A DNA stretch of 64,000 nt, taken from NCBI GenBank assembly GCA_023079485.1, contig CM041084.1, positions 120,892,467 through 120,956,466 on the forward strand, read 5' to 3'. A program made the position numbers and the translations under genes. This document shows positions 24,830 to 35,364 of this stretch, one piece after another (the stretch's first letter is position 1; every line of letters starts with the position of its first letter). Under the pieces are notes generated by a model that searched no databases, was not told the DNA's origin, and saw only the letters and a program-made list of their open reading frames with translations. This stretch comes from Archilochus colubris. Its lineage: Eukaryota > Chordata > Aves > Apodiformes > Trochilidae.

Positions 24830-25195
24830 ACAGAAAGAAAGTCAGAGGAGGAACTGATTTAGGAATAATGTAGCTGGTCCATTTCAGCACATCAGTTCTG
24901 TCTGCAGGCAAGTTTGGGCTGGAGGAAAAATCAGTGACTAACTACATCAATTGCTATGATGTCTTTCAATCAGTCTATCAAGACCTTTCAGGCTCTTGAT
25001 AAGGGCACCCTTTTGGCAAAGACCAATATAGAAACTAGTGGACTTTTCTGGTTCTCAGTAGTTCATATAGAAAAGCAAATTCACATTTATTTTCAGTTCT
25101 TTGGGGAAATGGTCTCTAGTGGAAGGAGGTCTATCTTTAAAATACAATTATGTTTCAAAGTCTGTGAGCATTGTAAAGGGCCACAACAGTTAATC
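24830..25195 (+). pseudogene. Reverse transcriptase relic, DIRS-type
   Basis: The frame 24956-25204 reads SFNQSIKTFQALDKGTLLAK, then TNIE, then a block ending YFQFFGEM. The LLAKxDIE pattern is the catalytic motif A of DIRS-type reverse transcriptases as I remember it; here the Asp is Asn (codon 25025-25027), so the active site is lost. Upstream, in another frame, LVHFS and EEKSVTNYI (about 24877-24950) fit the 'LIHHLS...SVNDYI' stretch just before motif A, which implies a frameshift near 24950. Downstream homology fades by about 25190 and the motif with two Asp residues is not recognisable. Confidence 0.55.
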
Positions 25196-25446
25196 CACTT
25201 ATGATAATTTTGTGTCTAACATTATTTCATGAACTTGTTTTGGCATTTTTGTTTCTTTACAAACTATGTGAGGTAAATGATACAATTTCATTTCACACCA
25301 CCTTTTCTTTGTTTGTGTCTTTGTTATTCACTTATTTTATCTCACCACGTGCAGATGGTAACCAACTTCTGCCTCCTAAGAGAAAGTTCACCAGCATAAA
25401 TTAAAATTCTGTGTTTCTAATGCCTGCTGATTCTTTGCATTGGCTG

Positions 25447-25466
25447 CAGGGTCCACGTGGACCCTG
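25447..25466. other. Perfect 20-bp palindrome with central E-box
   Basis: CAGGGTCCACGTGGACCCTG is its own reverse complement and has CACGTG at its centre (25454-25459). It is a GC-rich island in AT-rich DNA. It could be a dimeric transcription-factor site or a chance inverted repeat. No gene is nearby to test against. Confidence 0.6.
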
Positions 25467-26000
25467 ATGACATGGCAAAGACAAATCTAAATGCCCTGAA
25501 AATATCGATTTTCATGGCATTTTTTAAATTTTGTTGTATGAAGATGCCTCAAGGAGGACTATGGTATTCCAAGCAAATTCTTTAGTGGTAAGGACTAGCA
25601 ATTGAAATAATTAAGATTTGAAACTTCTGTATTTGCAGATAATAGGTGAAAGTCACATCTGATTATAACTCTTGAAGTATGCCTGAATTAATCACATTAC
25701 TTCAGCCTTACTTCTGCTTGAAAGTCTTCTGTGGACCTACTATCCTAAAATAAGCTTATGTTCTTATTGTCTAGTATTGACACATGCACCATCTGAAATA
25801 GAAGGAAAAGATGGAATTCTGTCCAATATATGGTGCATGAATTTCTATAGCATTGTTTGGAACTACTCTCCCTCTTCTGTTGCACAAGAAAAGGATGAAA
25901 ACTTCAGTGAAAAATACAAGTGGTCTGTGTTCTTTTTTAATTTCTTGTCCAACATTTCATCTTTCTAGGTTTATTTTGTAGCTGGATAAATATATGCAAT
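25467..26000. other. Unassigned AT-rich DNA
   Basis: Nothing recognised; a 63-codon frame at 25777-25968 has no motif. Confidence 0.5.
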
Positions 26001-26080
26001 GTCTACATAGGTATGAAAAAGATGCCATCTAAATTTCTATTTGAATAAATATTGTAGAAATATTAAACATACTGTAAGAA
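26001..26080 (+). repeat. Diverged duplicated segment, copy 1
   Basis: Positions 26027-26076 match 27900-27949 at 43 of 50 ungapped positions (for example ATCTAAATTTC and ACATACTGTA in both). Weaker similarity extends to about 26001-26120. Confidence 0.75.
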
Positions 26081-26329
26081 GAAGATTTTCAGCTGGCAGA
26101 TAAGAGGAATGCATTGATTTGCGGTCTGGATATTTGCCTCTGTTTGTTCCATCCCAATGAATTCTTAGAATTCCTGCCACTGTAACTAGCACACCTTTAG
26201 CTTCAAATTTCAGATCACTGCTAAGAGTATGAATTCAACAGAGCACAATGCAGTTGAATTTGAAACTTGTTAAATGAGTGATCTCAAAAAAGGGTTAGTC
26301 AGTTGTAAATCATCATCAAATTGAAGTGA

Positions 26330-27125
26330 TTGCAGGAGGCTTTTGAGGGTTCAACTCAGTGTTATTCAACGTTTTCATCCATGAGTTAAAACATAAACAT
26401 AAATCATTCTTAGAAAAATTGTGGGTGGCAGAAAGATTGGAGAATCAGTAAATAACAGTGAGGACATTGTGATCTGACTTGCTGATAAAATGAGACTCTT
26501 CAAAAAGGATAACAAAATAACCCATGTTGCAGCTCAGCCAAATGCAAACCTACACATGAAAGAAAAAGATACAGGCCAGCCGAGGAGGATGGGCACCTTT
26601 GTCTGGGGATACATTGACTGATGAAGTTCTAAATATCATAGTGAAAAGTGCATGCACAATTCTGAAAATCAGCAATTGGAATCCTATAAATAATCAAGTG
26701 AGAAACAGAATTTGGATTTTTTTCATCTTTATGTGATAATAATGAGACATATAAGAGAATACTTTATCCATTTCTGTTGTCCACAGTTTAAACAGTTTTG
26801 GTTTGTTGGGCTTTTTTTAAATCTGGAGATGTTGTAGAAAAGACCCACAAAATGATTCAGGGTTGGATAAAATGCCTACAGTGAGAGACTTTAAGAGGTT
26901 GGTTTGTTTAGTCTATCAAAAAGAAGATGAAGTGGTGACTTGACTGAGAGGTAACTGTGAAAGTACAAGTACTCTCACAAGGGAAAGACACAGAATACTA
27001 AAGTGCTCTTTAATCAGGCAAAGAAAGGGATAACAAGAACTAATGGCTGGAAGCTGAACTAAGCCACATGTTAACCATGAGTGGTTAACCACTGGAACAA
27101 GATATAAAACGGTATGATCACTTCC
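26330..27125 (+). mobile_element. Ancient CR1-like LINE fragment
   Basis: Several scattered blocks follow the order of a CR1 ORF2 3' half. There is a decayed 'GVPQG...LFNIFI' region near 26345-26400 (CAGTGTTATTCAACG). An 'RLVCLVYQKEDEVVT'-like region follows near 26890-26945 (corresponding to the [13 protein letters not shown] block). Then GGCTGGAAGCTGAACTAAGC and GTGGTTAACCACTGGAACAA lie near 27043-27104 (corresponding to the block before HWNRLP). All frames are broken. Divergence is much greater than in the young CR1 copies, matching the old CR1 lineages shared with turtles and crocodilians. Confidence 0.65.
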
Positions 27126-27873
27126 CTATCTTTTAATGTCTAGAGATCAAGACAGATTCTCTTCCTGGAAGATATGCCATAACCAAACACAAGTTTTTGG
27201 ACACAGAACAGAACAGGGTAAAATGTAAAGGCCCATAATGGCAAGCCAATAGCACAGTATAACAACCTCTCGTGGTGTTATCTTCTATGAAAAAAAAAAA
27301 ACAACCAAACACCAAATGGTAATCCCATTGTGCATCTCTCAAATGTGATTTCCTATATCTGAGACCAATCCTAGTGCTGCTTCTGTCTGAGATGGTCTAA
27401 ATTTTCAAGAAAGTTTTAAACAAAACTAGTAAAATATCTTTCAAAATTGTTTCAGAGAAGGTAAAGTAGAAGGAAAACAGGACTATGACGAAAAGTATTT
27501 TAAAAAATTAAAATGGTGGCCATAGTTATTGTGGCCTTCCTATAAGAGGTGAGCAGTTAAGGTATCATGACAGCCCATTGTCTGAGCAAGTAAGCAGTTC
27601 ATATCAGGGTTAGCTTTGTTTAAATAAAACCCCAGCCTAGCTTTATATTTTCTAGTCTTTCCGTCAGCAAATGGGTCACCTCCCTCTAACACAGCTGTGA
27701 CAGGCTCAATAGTGTGGTTTCAGGGTATCATCTTTTTAGATGACAGAGTAAACATACTCATTTCCTATTCCAGGATGAATGAAAAAGAATAGTGGATCAT
27801 CCTCCATAGATAATCAGAACTCTCTCTCTGGGACTGGAAAAAACATTAACTCCAAATCACAGAAATATAAAAT
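27126..27873. other. Unassigned AT-rich DNA
   Basis: Nothing recognised between the old CR1 and the second copy of the duplicated segment. Confidence 0.5.
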
Positions 27874-27953
27874 GTCTTGATGCATGTGAAGAGAGCATCA
27901 TCTAAATTTCAATTTGAACAAATATTGCAGATATACTTGACATACTGTAGAAA
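27874..27953 (+). repeat. Diverged duplicated segment, copy 2
   Basis: Direct-orientation partner of 26001-26080, 1873 bp downstream. See that entry for the match. Confidence 0.75.
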
Positions 27954-29294
27954 GTCTGATGGGTTAGGGACATGCACTGCTTTACAACCAGGGCAGCTAC
28001 TGATGCATTGTGGAGCTGCTGGATTGAAGCATTAGGCAAAAGAGAAGGGTTATTCTGACAGATACAAAGAAGCTTAAACTACTGGTAAATTAGCAGAAGT
28101 GAGTAAAGCAACAGCATTAGTATACAACACGCTTTCCCTTAGAAGAGATAACAGAAGTAATCAACTGCAGACTTGTGATTATTCATAGATATTGTGGACA
28201 GCAAGAAAGGCATTTTTTCCCTATAATGAATCACATAAAAGGCATGGTTTTCATGCAGAAGTTAATCAAATTTAGCAATATTGATTCAGAAATTATCATT
28301 GTTAGAGCCAACTTGCAATCAGTGAAGTAGTGCAGAGATGTCCTAACTCTGCCCAATATTTTACATAATTCTGTGGCTTATTGCAATTTAAATTTACAAT
28401 GTTTTTACCTATAGTACATCAATTTTTAATAAATTCATCCTAATATGATATTAAATCAAATCCAGCAAGGGTTTCCATAGAAACAAGTATTTTCTAAATG
28501 TGAAGGAAAAGGGGAGGAGACCTGGAGGAAAATGTATAGCATAAACCAAAAAGTAAATGAAATTATCAAGGCCTACATAATCTCTGTTAGAAAGTATAAT
28601 ATTCCATGTTTTTGGCCTGGCTTCAGGTGCAGATTCCCTTTAGCTCTCAAGATTATTGTGCTTGGGTAGAATCCTACTGTTATCACTGGGTAATCAGACT
28701 AAAATGCAGATCTAGATCTCTTGTCTCCTGGTTTTTTTGGTCAGGAGATTCACCATTGGGTGACTTCTGCTCACTAACAGAAAATTCCTATCCTTTGAGT
28801 TACTTGTGTATTATATCTCCAAGAGCTTCACCCAGTTAAAGTACTGTTGTTAGCACTTTCTGGCCAATGTGATGGGAAAATAAGGAACAATAGGTAGCCT
28901 GGCCCCTACATCATGTATTTTTAAAACTCGAAGATTTTTGCAACACACTGTTATGCATTTCGTTCTCCTTTCAGGAATGTGGATAGCACAAGCACATAAG
29001 GAGAGTGATCTCCTTTAGCATTGCTCTCTCCTGTGAGTTTTTTGTACTTGGGGCACTCTGTTCTTAAGCAGATATGGGCTGTATGAACATCCAGGTTACT
29101 CACACTTAAAGAAGTGGCTCTATTTAATTCTTTTGCGTATGGGGAAAGGCAAAAGGGCAGCAAAGCAGAATTAACCTCTCCCTGATCCAAGCCTGGGATT
29201 CCACCTTGTTCAGGCATCTGGCACACCAGCTGGGGTCCATCACTCTAGTCAGTGAAGTTATCTGAGTTATTAAAACTAACCTTAAAAATCACTT
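27954..29294. other. Unassigned AT-rich DNA
   Basis: No gene recognised. A 91-codon minus-strand frame at 28951-29226 lacks any motif I know. Confidence 0.5.
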
Positions 29295-29735
29295 CACAGA
29301 ATCACAGAATCATCTGGGTTGGAAAGGACCTCTGAGATCATCAAGTCCAACCCTTAATCCACTACCACTGTGGTTACCAGGCCATGGCACTGAGTGCCAC
29401 ATCAGTCTCTTCTTAAAAACCTCCAGGGATGCAGAATCTACCACCTCCCTGGGCAGCCCATTCCAATGCCTGATCACCCTCTCTGAAAAGAATTTCTTCC
29501 TAATATCTAACCTAAACCTCCCCTGGCAGAGCTTATGTCCATGCCCTCTTGTCTTACTGATAGCTACTTGGAAGAAGAGACCGACCCCCCCCTGGCTGCA
29601 CCCTCCTTTCAGGGAGTTGTAGAGAGTGATGAGGTCTCCCCTGAGCCTCCTCTTCTCCAGCCTGAACACCCCCAGCTCCCTCAACCCTTCCTCACAGGAC
29701 TTGTGCTGGATCCCTTCACAGCCTCCTTGCTCTTC
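29295..29735 (-). mobile_element. CR1 LINE 3' end, young copy
   Basis: The plus strand starts with the reverse-complemented tail (CACAGAATCACAGAATCATC) and the GGTTGGAAAGGACCTCTGAG block. It then runs back into the C-terminal end of ORF2, where the minus strand reads [20 protein letters not shown], then [20 protein letters not shown] and [20 protein letters not shown] without a stop for 124 codons. The copy is cut off at its 5' side near 29735. Its last ~150 bp are almost the same as those of the copy at 6897-7708, so both belong to one recently active subfamily. Confidence 0.94.
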
Positions 29736-30599
29736 TATTCTGTTGTACTTTCATATAAGAAACAAGAATAAGTGAACGATCTTATTTTTTGGGAGTAGTA
29801 GCCATCAATATGTCAAATTTCTTTCAGAAACAGACATAACTGTTGAATATATTTTACTGTGACAAAGCAAAAGAGCTGATGCTCTGTGCAGCTGAGGAGT
29901 CTTGGCTGTTAAACCTAGGTAGGGAATGAAGTACACTTGTCAGATGACAGAAGATACCACTTTCTTTGTGATAGAAACTTATTCCCAGATAAAGCTGTCA
30001 ATTTAGTAGATGTTGAATTGGTGCTGTGATCAAGATGAATGTTTGTTTCCTAATAAAACCTTGTGTTGAGTAAGTAAAGCAGTGGCCTTCACCTCAGGCA
30101 CTTCATTAACTGAACAACCAACTGATAATAGACCGTTGCATCATTATTGCTTAAATAATGATGCTATACTAAGTGAATGTAAAACAGCATTCTTTGGATG
30201 TTGGAATATACTTATGTCTACGAATACCTTAGCACTTATTTGCTATATGCAAAGGTTTGGTTGTTTTCAAACCAGTGTTTTAGGGATATTTCTACTTGCT
30301 GATTTTCTAGTTTCCACTGAATTTTTCACAGTGGATTAAATGCTTATATCACTTGTCAGACTTTGTCTTCTTCTGTCCAACATTCGTAACAATTTGGGTG
30401 ATATGAAGGCCTCGTTTTATTGAATTGCCTTCTCTAGGTTCACCTTATGTATTTTTTTTAATAATTCCTCCTCTTCAGTAAAAGCACTCTAATCTATTCT
30501 AACTTTACTGCAGTACCATGTGGGGAACTACCAAGTAAGCAGGCTAATTAGAACAACAATTGTAAGACTGAAAAAAAATGGCCTAAACAAGAAATAAAT
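29736..30599. other. Unassigned AT-rich DNA
   Basis: Nothing recognised. The 85-codon frame at 30082-30339 (+) has no motif. Confidence 0.5.
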
Positions 30600-31030
30600 A
30601 TGACTTCTGCTGAAAGGAAGTCTGTAATTTTGGAGAATCACTGGGGGTGTTCCACAGTGATTGGTCTTAGGATCAGTATTATTTGGTATATTTATTAATG
30701 ACTTTTTTTACAAGTACCATGAGTCTGCTAAAGAATTTTTTCTGATGACAAAAACTTTGCTAGAGTTACCAATACCAAGGAGAACTGGAATATCACACAG
30801 GAAGAATTAGATGACCTTGACGACTGTAGTAATAGAAGCAAGATGAAATTTAATAGTACAAAGTGTAAGGTCATGCACTCAGGGACTATTAACGAGAATT
30901 TCTGCTATAAGCTGGGAACTCATCAGCTGGAAATACTACAGGAGGAGAAAGACTTGAGCTTAATCAGTCCTTCACATGATGATTATCACTACCAGTGTCA
31001 AGCTGCCATGAAAAAGAAAAGTATAATCCT
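30600..31030 (+). mobile_element. Old CR1 LINE, left part (interrupted)
   Basis: Encodes part of a CR1 reverse transcriptase. Near 30643-30705 is a GVPQWSVLGSVLFGIFINDF-like stretch, the counterpart of [20 protein letters not shown]. From 30843 an open frame reads MKFNSTKCKVMH, NFCYKLGTHQLEI and QEEKDLSLI, then YQCQAAMKKKS, typical of the block after the catalytic motif. The catalytic FADD region is degraded. The element stops abruptly at about 31030, where a younger CR1 was inserted in the opposite direction. It resumes at about 31956. Confidence 0.82.
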
Positions 31031-31955
31031 ATGATCATAGAATCATAGAATGGTTTGGGTTGGAAGGAACCTTAAAGATCATCTAGTTCTAACTTCCCCT
31101 GTCATGAGCAGGGACAATGCCCATGAGAGCAGGTTGCTCAAAGCTCCATCCAACCTAGCCTTGAACTCTTCCAAAGATGGGGCAGCCACAACCTCCCTGG
31201 GCAACCTGTTCCAGTGCCTTACAACCCTTACATTAAAGAGTTTCTTCCTAATGTCTAACCTAAATCTACCCTCTTTTTGACTAAAATTCTTCCCTGCCCC
31301 TGTGTTATAGGTCCCAGAACTGGACACAGTACTCCAGGTGGGGCCTCACAAGAGCAGAGTAGAGTAGGAGAATCACCTCCCTTGACACATCTTTTGCTGA
31401 AGTCCAGGATATGGTTGGCTTTTGGGGGAGCAAACACATATTGCTGGCTTATGTTGAGCTTCTAATCAACTAATATACACAAGTCCTTCTCATCACTGTT
31501 CTCACTCTATTCTCTTCCCAACCTGTATTTGTGCTTGAGATTGACCCAACCAATGTGCTGGACCTTGCACTTGGCCTTGTTGAACTTCGGGCAATTTGCA
31601 CAGGCTCAGCTTTCAAGCCTGTCATTATCCCTCTGGAGGGCATCTCTTCCATCCAGCATGTTGACAGCACCACAAACCTTGGTGCCAACAGCCAACGTGA
31701 TGGGGGTACACTCAATTCCATTGTCCATGTTGCTGGCAAAGTTGTTAAACAGCACTGGTCCTAATACTGACCCTTGAGGAACACCACTCATCACTCCATT
31801 TGGATATCAAGCTGTTGACCACAGCTCCTTGACTGTGACCATCCAGACAATTCCTTATACACTGAGTGATCCATACATGTGCTAGACCATGTGTCTCCAA
31901 TTTAGAGACAAGGATGTGGGACAGGAGTAAACGCTTTGCTCAAGGATAGTTTCTA
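31031..31955 (-). mobile_element. CR1 LINE inserted into older CR1, internally deleted
   Basis: The plus strand begins with the tail units (ATCATAGAATCATAGAATGG) and the GGTTGGAAGGAACCTTAAAG block of a CR1-Y-like subfamily, distinct from the copies at 6.9 and 29.3 kb. At about 31305-31312 it jumps from the last ORF2 block to the LVRPHLEYC block, skipping roughly 200 bp that other copies have. Beyond that, the minus strand encodes [15 protein letters not shown] at 31744-31788, but the FADDTKL catalytic motif has become LAVGTKV, with both Asp codons (31684-31689) replaced by Val-Gly. The copy is therefore dead. It ends at about 31955 inside the target CR1. Confidence 0.87.
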
Positions 31956-32200
31956 GTACGTGTAGAGAGTATCACTTGTGCAAAGTCTTGGCAAGACTTC
32001 CTCTGGAATAGTGTATACAATTCTGTTGCAAGACAGTTGCATTCAAACAAGAAGTGCTTCAGAGGAACAGAAAAGAGATTTTAAGAATCTCAGGTGACAC
32101 CTTAACTTCCTTAGCTTAGAAAAATAGAAGCTGAGAGATTACAGGTGCACATTACAAACGCACTACACACCAGGAGGTGAGCCTTTTAAGATAAAGAAGA
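31956..32200 (+). mobile_element. Old CR1 LINE, right part (resumes)
   Basis: After the inserted copy, the plus strand continues with LCKVLARLPLE and CIQFC, the decayed counterpart of [17 protein letters not shown]. Further on, near 32105-32140, it has a degraded counterpart of the [13 protein letters not shown] block (CTTAGCTTAGAAAAATAGAA). This completes the element that breaks off at 31030. Confidence 0.65.
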
Positions 32201-34149
32201 ATGAAAACTAAATAAAAAATTAATTGATGTGGAAATTTGTAGAATGCTTATAAATATGATGAGTGTAAAGTTCTGCAACAACACTGATGAGAACTAAAAC
32301 CAATATACATTTGACATCAAGTTCAAAAAGTTTACAAAGTTTACATGTTGAAATTTTTTCCTTTCCTACTGTTGTCTTATGTGGTTATTGCCAGAAATAT
32401 TTGCTGTTAACACCTCCCTTTAAATTGAAATGAACATATTTGGATATCTCAAAATCATTACCAGTCCCATTGTGCTCTATTAAATGAGTCAATTTTTTTA
32501 TACTGGTCTTTGAGAATGATTGATGCTGAAAGCCACATTCATTTAGTACACTGCAGTATACAACTCTTTTCAGCCAACAGAAAAGCACTTTAGTAGATTC
32601 ATAAGTAAACTTTTTAGGTTATTTCATGTGTATAGATGTTGTGAATAAGACATCAGTAATAGTAACTAAATGCTTTCAATCAAAATTTGTTAAAAGTACT
32701 GAAGAAATAAAAACCAAGATAATATGGAAAATTCTCTAATATTTGCATTTTGGTAGCTGTGTACCAAAGAGGACAAATAGTGGTGAACCTATGCAAAGCA
32801 CCATTTGAAGTTGGGCAGAAACCACAAAGAGAATTTCACTTTTAGATTATGATGAGATTACCCTATAATAATTCTCTGTCTTTCTAACTGTGCGTGAATG
32901 AATGAAGAAGCGATGTCTTTGAAAATTCTTTGCTGAGTGGACTCAGTTTAAGGCAAGAAGCCTTAATAGGCAAGAAAACAGCGGCATAAAGTTGCTTTAG
33001 GAATGCTCAGATAGCCTAATTTATTTAAGTCATATGTATTTCCTCAATTTGGCTTTGAAAAAATAGCAGCCTGATAGTTTGATACCTAGGATGAAGAGAA
33101 GACTTCATTGCCACAGAAAAGATCTGGGTTTGGAAGCTTCACAGAATTATTGTTCCTGGGACAGTGCCTCATGTTATGCCAAAATGAAGCATTCAAACCA
33201 GTGGCATTCAGAATTTTTCAGTGCTATTATGTGAACATTCTTTGTGCTTATTACTACAGGAATAGGGAGAGTGTTGAAAGGCAAGTAAGCCAACAAAAGG
33301 GAAAATAAATGTAAAAGCAGAACTACATTGCAATCCAGCACAAAGGAATAATGAAAATTAAAAGGTGTTTCTCTGAAGGGGAAGAGTCCACAAGAACATC
33401 CTTTCTTTGGAAATGGCAGATGAGATATGAAATACACTCCGTATAAGGACATATTTTCAAAATCACACCTTTTCTTTAAGTCCTCAATCAACCATTAAAC
33501 CATCCAGTACATGAAGATATTTTATATTTACTTATGAGAAAAAATGAAGTAAGGAAAACATGTAGAAAACAACACAGTGTAATGATTTCAAGGAAACCAT
33601 GGGAAATGTGCAGAGGTCCATTTAACACAATTTGTCTTTTTGCAGTACACATACAGTATGGACTTCCCAATGAAGCATGTTATTTTTAAGCAGTTGCTGT
33701 GTTTTTCTTAGTGAGAAATACACTTTTCCCACCTGAATTCCTAAATTGAGGTAGGATGCTCCTTTTTCTTCATGGTTCATTTTAATAATTGTTGGGGGGT
33801 TTTAGGAAAATATAATAGAATAATTTCATTCTGTGTTGCTTCTGTTGTCCTGTATTTTCTGATTCTATTGAACTGTGTATTTTAAATCAGGAGAAGTGAA
33901 ATTATATATAGCAAGCAATTAAGAACTAGAAATTTCAAGCTGTCATGGTAGATTATAGAAGAAATTGAATCTTAGTTGAATCTTACCAGTATATAATGTC
34001 ATTCTCTGTAGTCCATCTGCTTATAATCCACTGTAAAAAATAAATAAAGACCTTGGGCAATTTTTTCTCTTCTTTAGTCTGTCACCTCTTTTCTAGGGAT
34101 TGCAGTGTCAGGAATACAGTAGGTGGTATACAAACATGAACATCCATTC
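32201..34149. other. Unassigned AT-rich DNA
   Basis: Nothing recognised; frames of 60-105 codons on both strands (for example 33174-33491, minus) lack motifs. Confidence 0.5.
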
Positions 34150-34905
34150 CTACATTTTCACTTTTAGAAGGGGGCAAATTATTGTTGTCTCTACATGAGG
34201 TAAATTGCTGGGACCCTGTAGGGCTATGCCAACCATCTCAGTCACTGAACATTTAAAAGCAGCATCGTGAGTTCTGGAAGGCTCAGGAAGTAGTATTTTT
34301 TCAAAAACTTGGCTGTCTGAACATAACAAAGCTTGCAAAATGAAAAAATTATTATGATAGAGGTGTTAAATATTTCAGAACATACTTGCAGCCAACATGT
34401 TGGGTGCAGCTGCTACTGAATGCTTGGAGACAAAAATAAAAGTGTCAGCATCTATGTGGCAAAATAAGCAGTGGGTACAGTGTTTCCAGAAGATACTAGG
34501 ACTTCTGTTGTTAATCACAGGAAGAAAAATTCTGAGTACTGGTTTGTATAAACCAAACTGGATTAGTAAACCCCACAAAGAAAGGCCAGCATAAAGCAAA
34601 ATAATTGTGAGGATAAAACCAAGATAAGCACCTAAGTAGATAGATGGACTAAACATAACAGATTCTGAAGAGCTGAGATGACTGCTTGGCTCAGTGGCTA
34701 TCATGTAAGAGCTGTGCAGAAGGGTCATATACAGTATGGCACCAAAATAAGAGAGTATATATGGGAACAGGATTGTTACCGTTAAAATGGATAAATGAAC
34801 CCAAACCAAGCACCGAGAAAAAAGCCACCCCAAAGCTCTTATACCAAAAGCCTCCTGAAATGCCCACTGCTGACTACAGCAGCCCTGTGTCAGGACTGGA
34901 ACTGG
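34150..34905 (-). other. Unusually open hydrophobic minus-strand frame; origin unknown
   Basis: One minus-strand frame is open for 176 codons (34905 down to the stop at 34375-34377). It continues in the same frame, after a second nearby stop, for another ~65 codons to 34150. The first part is strongly hydrophobic, with two long membrane-like stretches (SILTVTILFPYILSYFGAIL and YLGAYLGFILTIILLYAGLS). The later part is more polar (VFEKILLPEPSRTHDAAFKC). I do not recognise a family. The coding strand is poor in A, which lowers the stop-codon rate and favours hydrophobic codons, so chance is a real alternative to a decayed pseudogene. There is no good ATG at the start. Confidence 0.3.
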
Positions 34906-35324
34906 TCAAACTGGCAGAAATCAGTCAAGTGGAAGCACTCTGCAGCCAGTGACAAAAGCAGCAATGGAGTTAAGGCTTAAAGTCTGCTGTGTTGTGTCCT
35001 GCTTACAACAGGGCAAAACAACAGCAATGCTTGGGAGCATAGAAAGTTAAGAGACTATCCACTAAAATTTGAGAAGTATGGTAAGACTCCTCTAAAAAAA
35101 AAAAAAAAAAATTGACAACAAACATAGCTACACTGCTGGAGAAAGCAAACCTAAATAAAAAAAAGATTGTGAGAGAAAGAAAATTAAGGAAAACTCAACT
35201 GTGAAACAGGATGTGCCAAGACTTTTTTCTGAGAGAAGTGTGATTTGGCAAAGAAAGCACAAGGCAAAAAGAGCACTCAGTACACAGACCACGGTTCAAA
35301 AGTACCAAAAAAGGAGACTTGAAG

Positions 35325-35364
<40 letters not shown>

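Larger units (their letters stand above)
23651..25195 (+). mobile_element. DIRS-like retroelement fossil (gag-like ORF + RT)
   Basis: Two consecutive, broken protein relics lie on the same strand in the order expected for a DIRS-type retroelement: a gag-like ORF (about 23651-24640), then part of a reverse transcriptase (about 24830-25195). The matches are to family patterns I remember, not to an alignment. The frame is interrupted by stops and at least one frameshift, so nothing is expressed as a full protein. Neither the RNase H nor the tyrosine recombinase of DIRS elements is recognisable further on, and no terminal repeats are seen. The patch is richer in G+C than the flanks. Alternative: a gag/RT relic of another retroelement class. 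Confidence 0.55.

Noticed and set aside
26001..27953. Duplicated segment as a pair of LTRs around the old CR1
   Set aside because: The match is only about 50-80 bp, has no TG...CA ends and no target duplication, and the material between is a LINE.
29535..29771. Plus-strand frame over the CR1 copy
   Set aside because: It is the antisense shadow of the CR1 ORF2 3' end, which reads on the minus strand.
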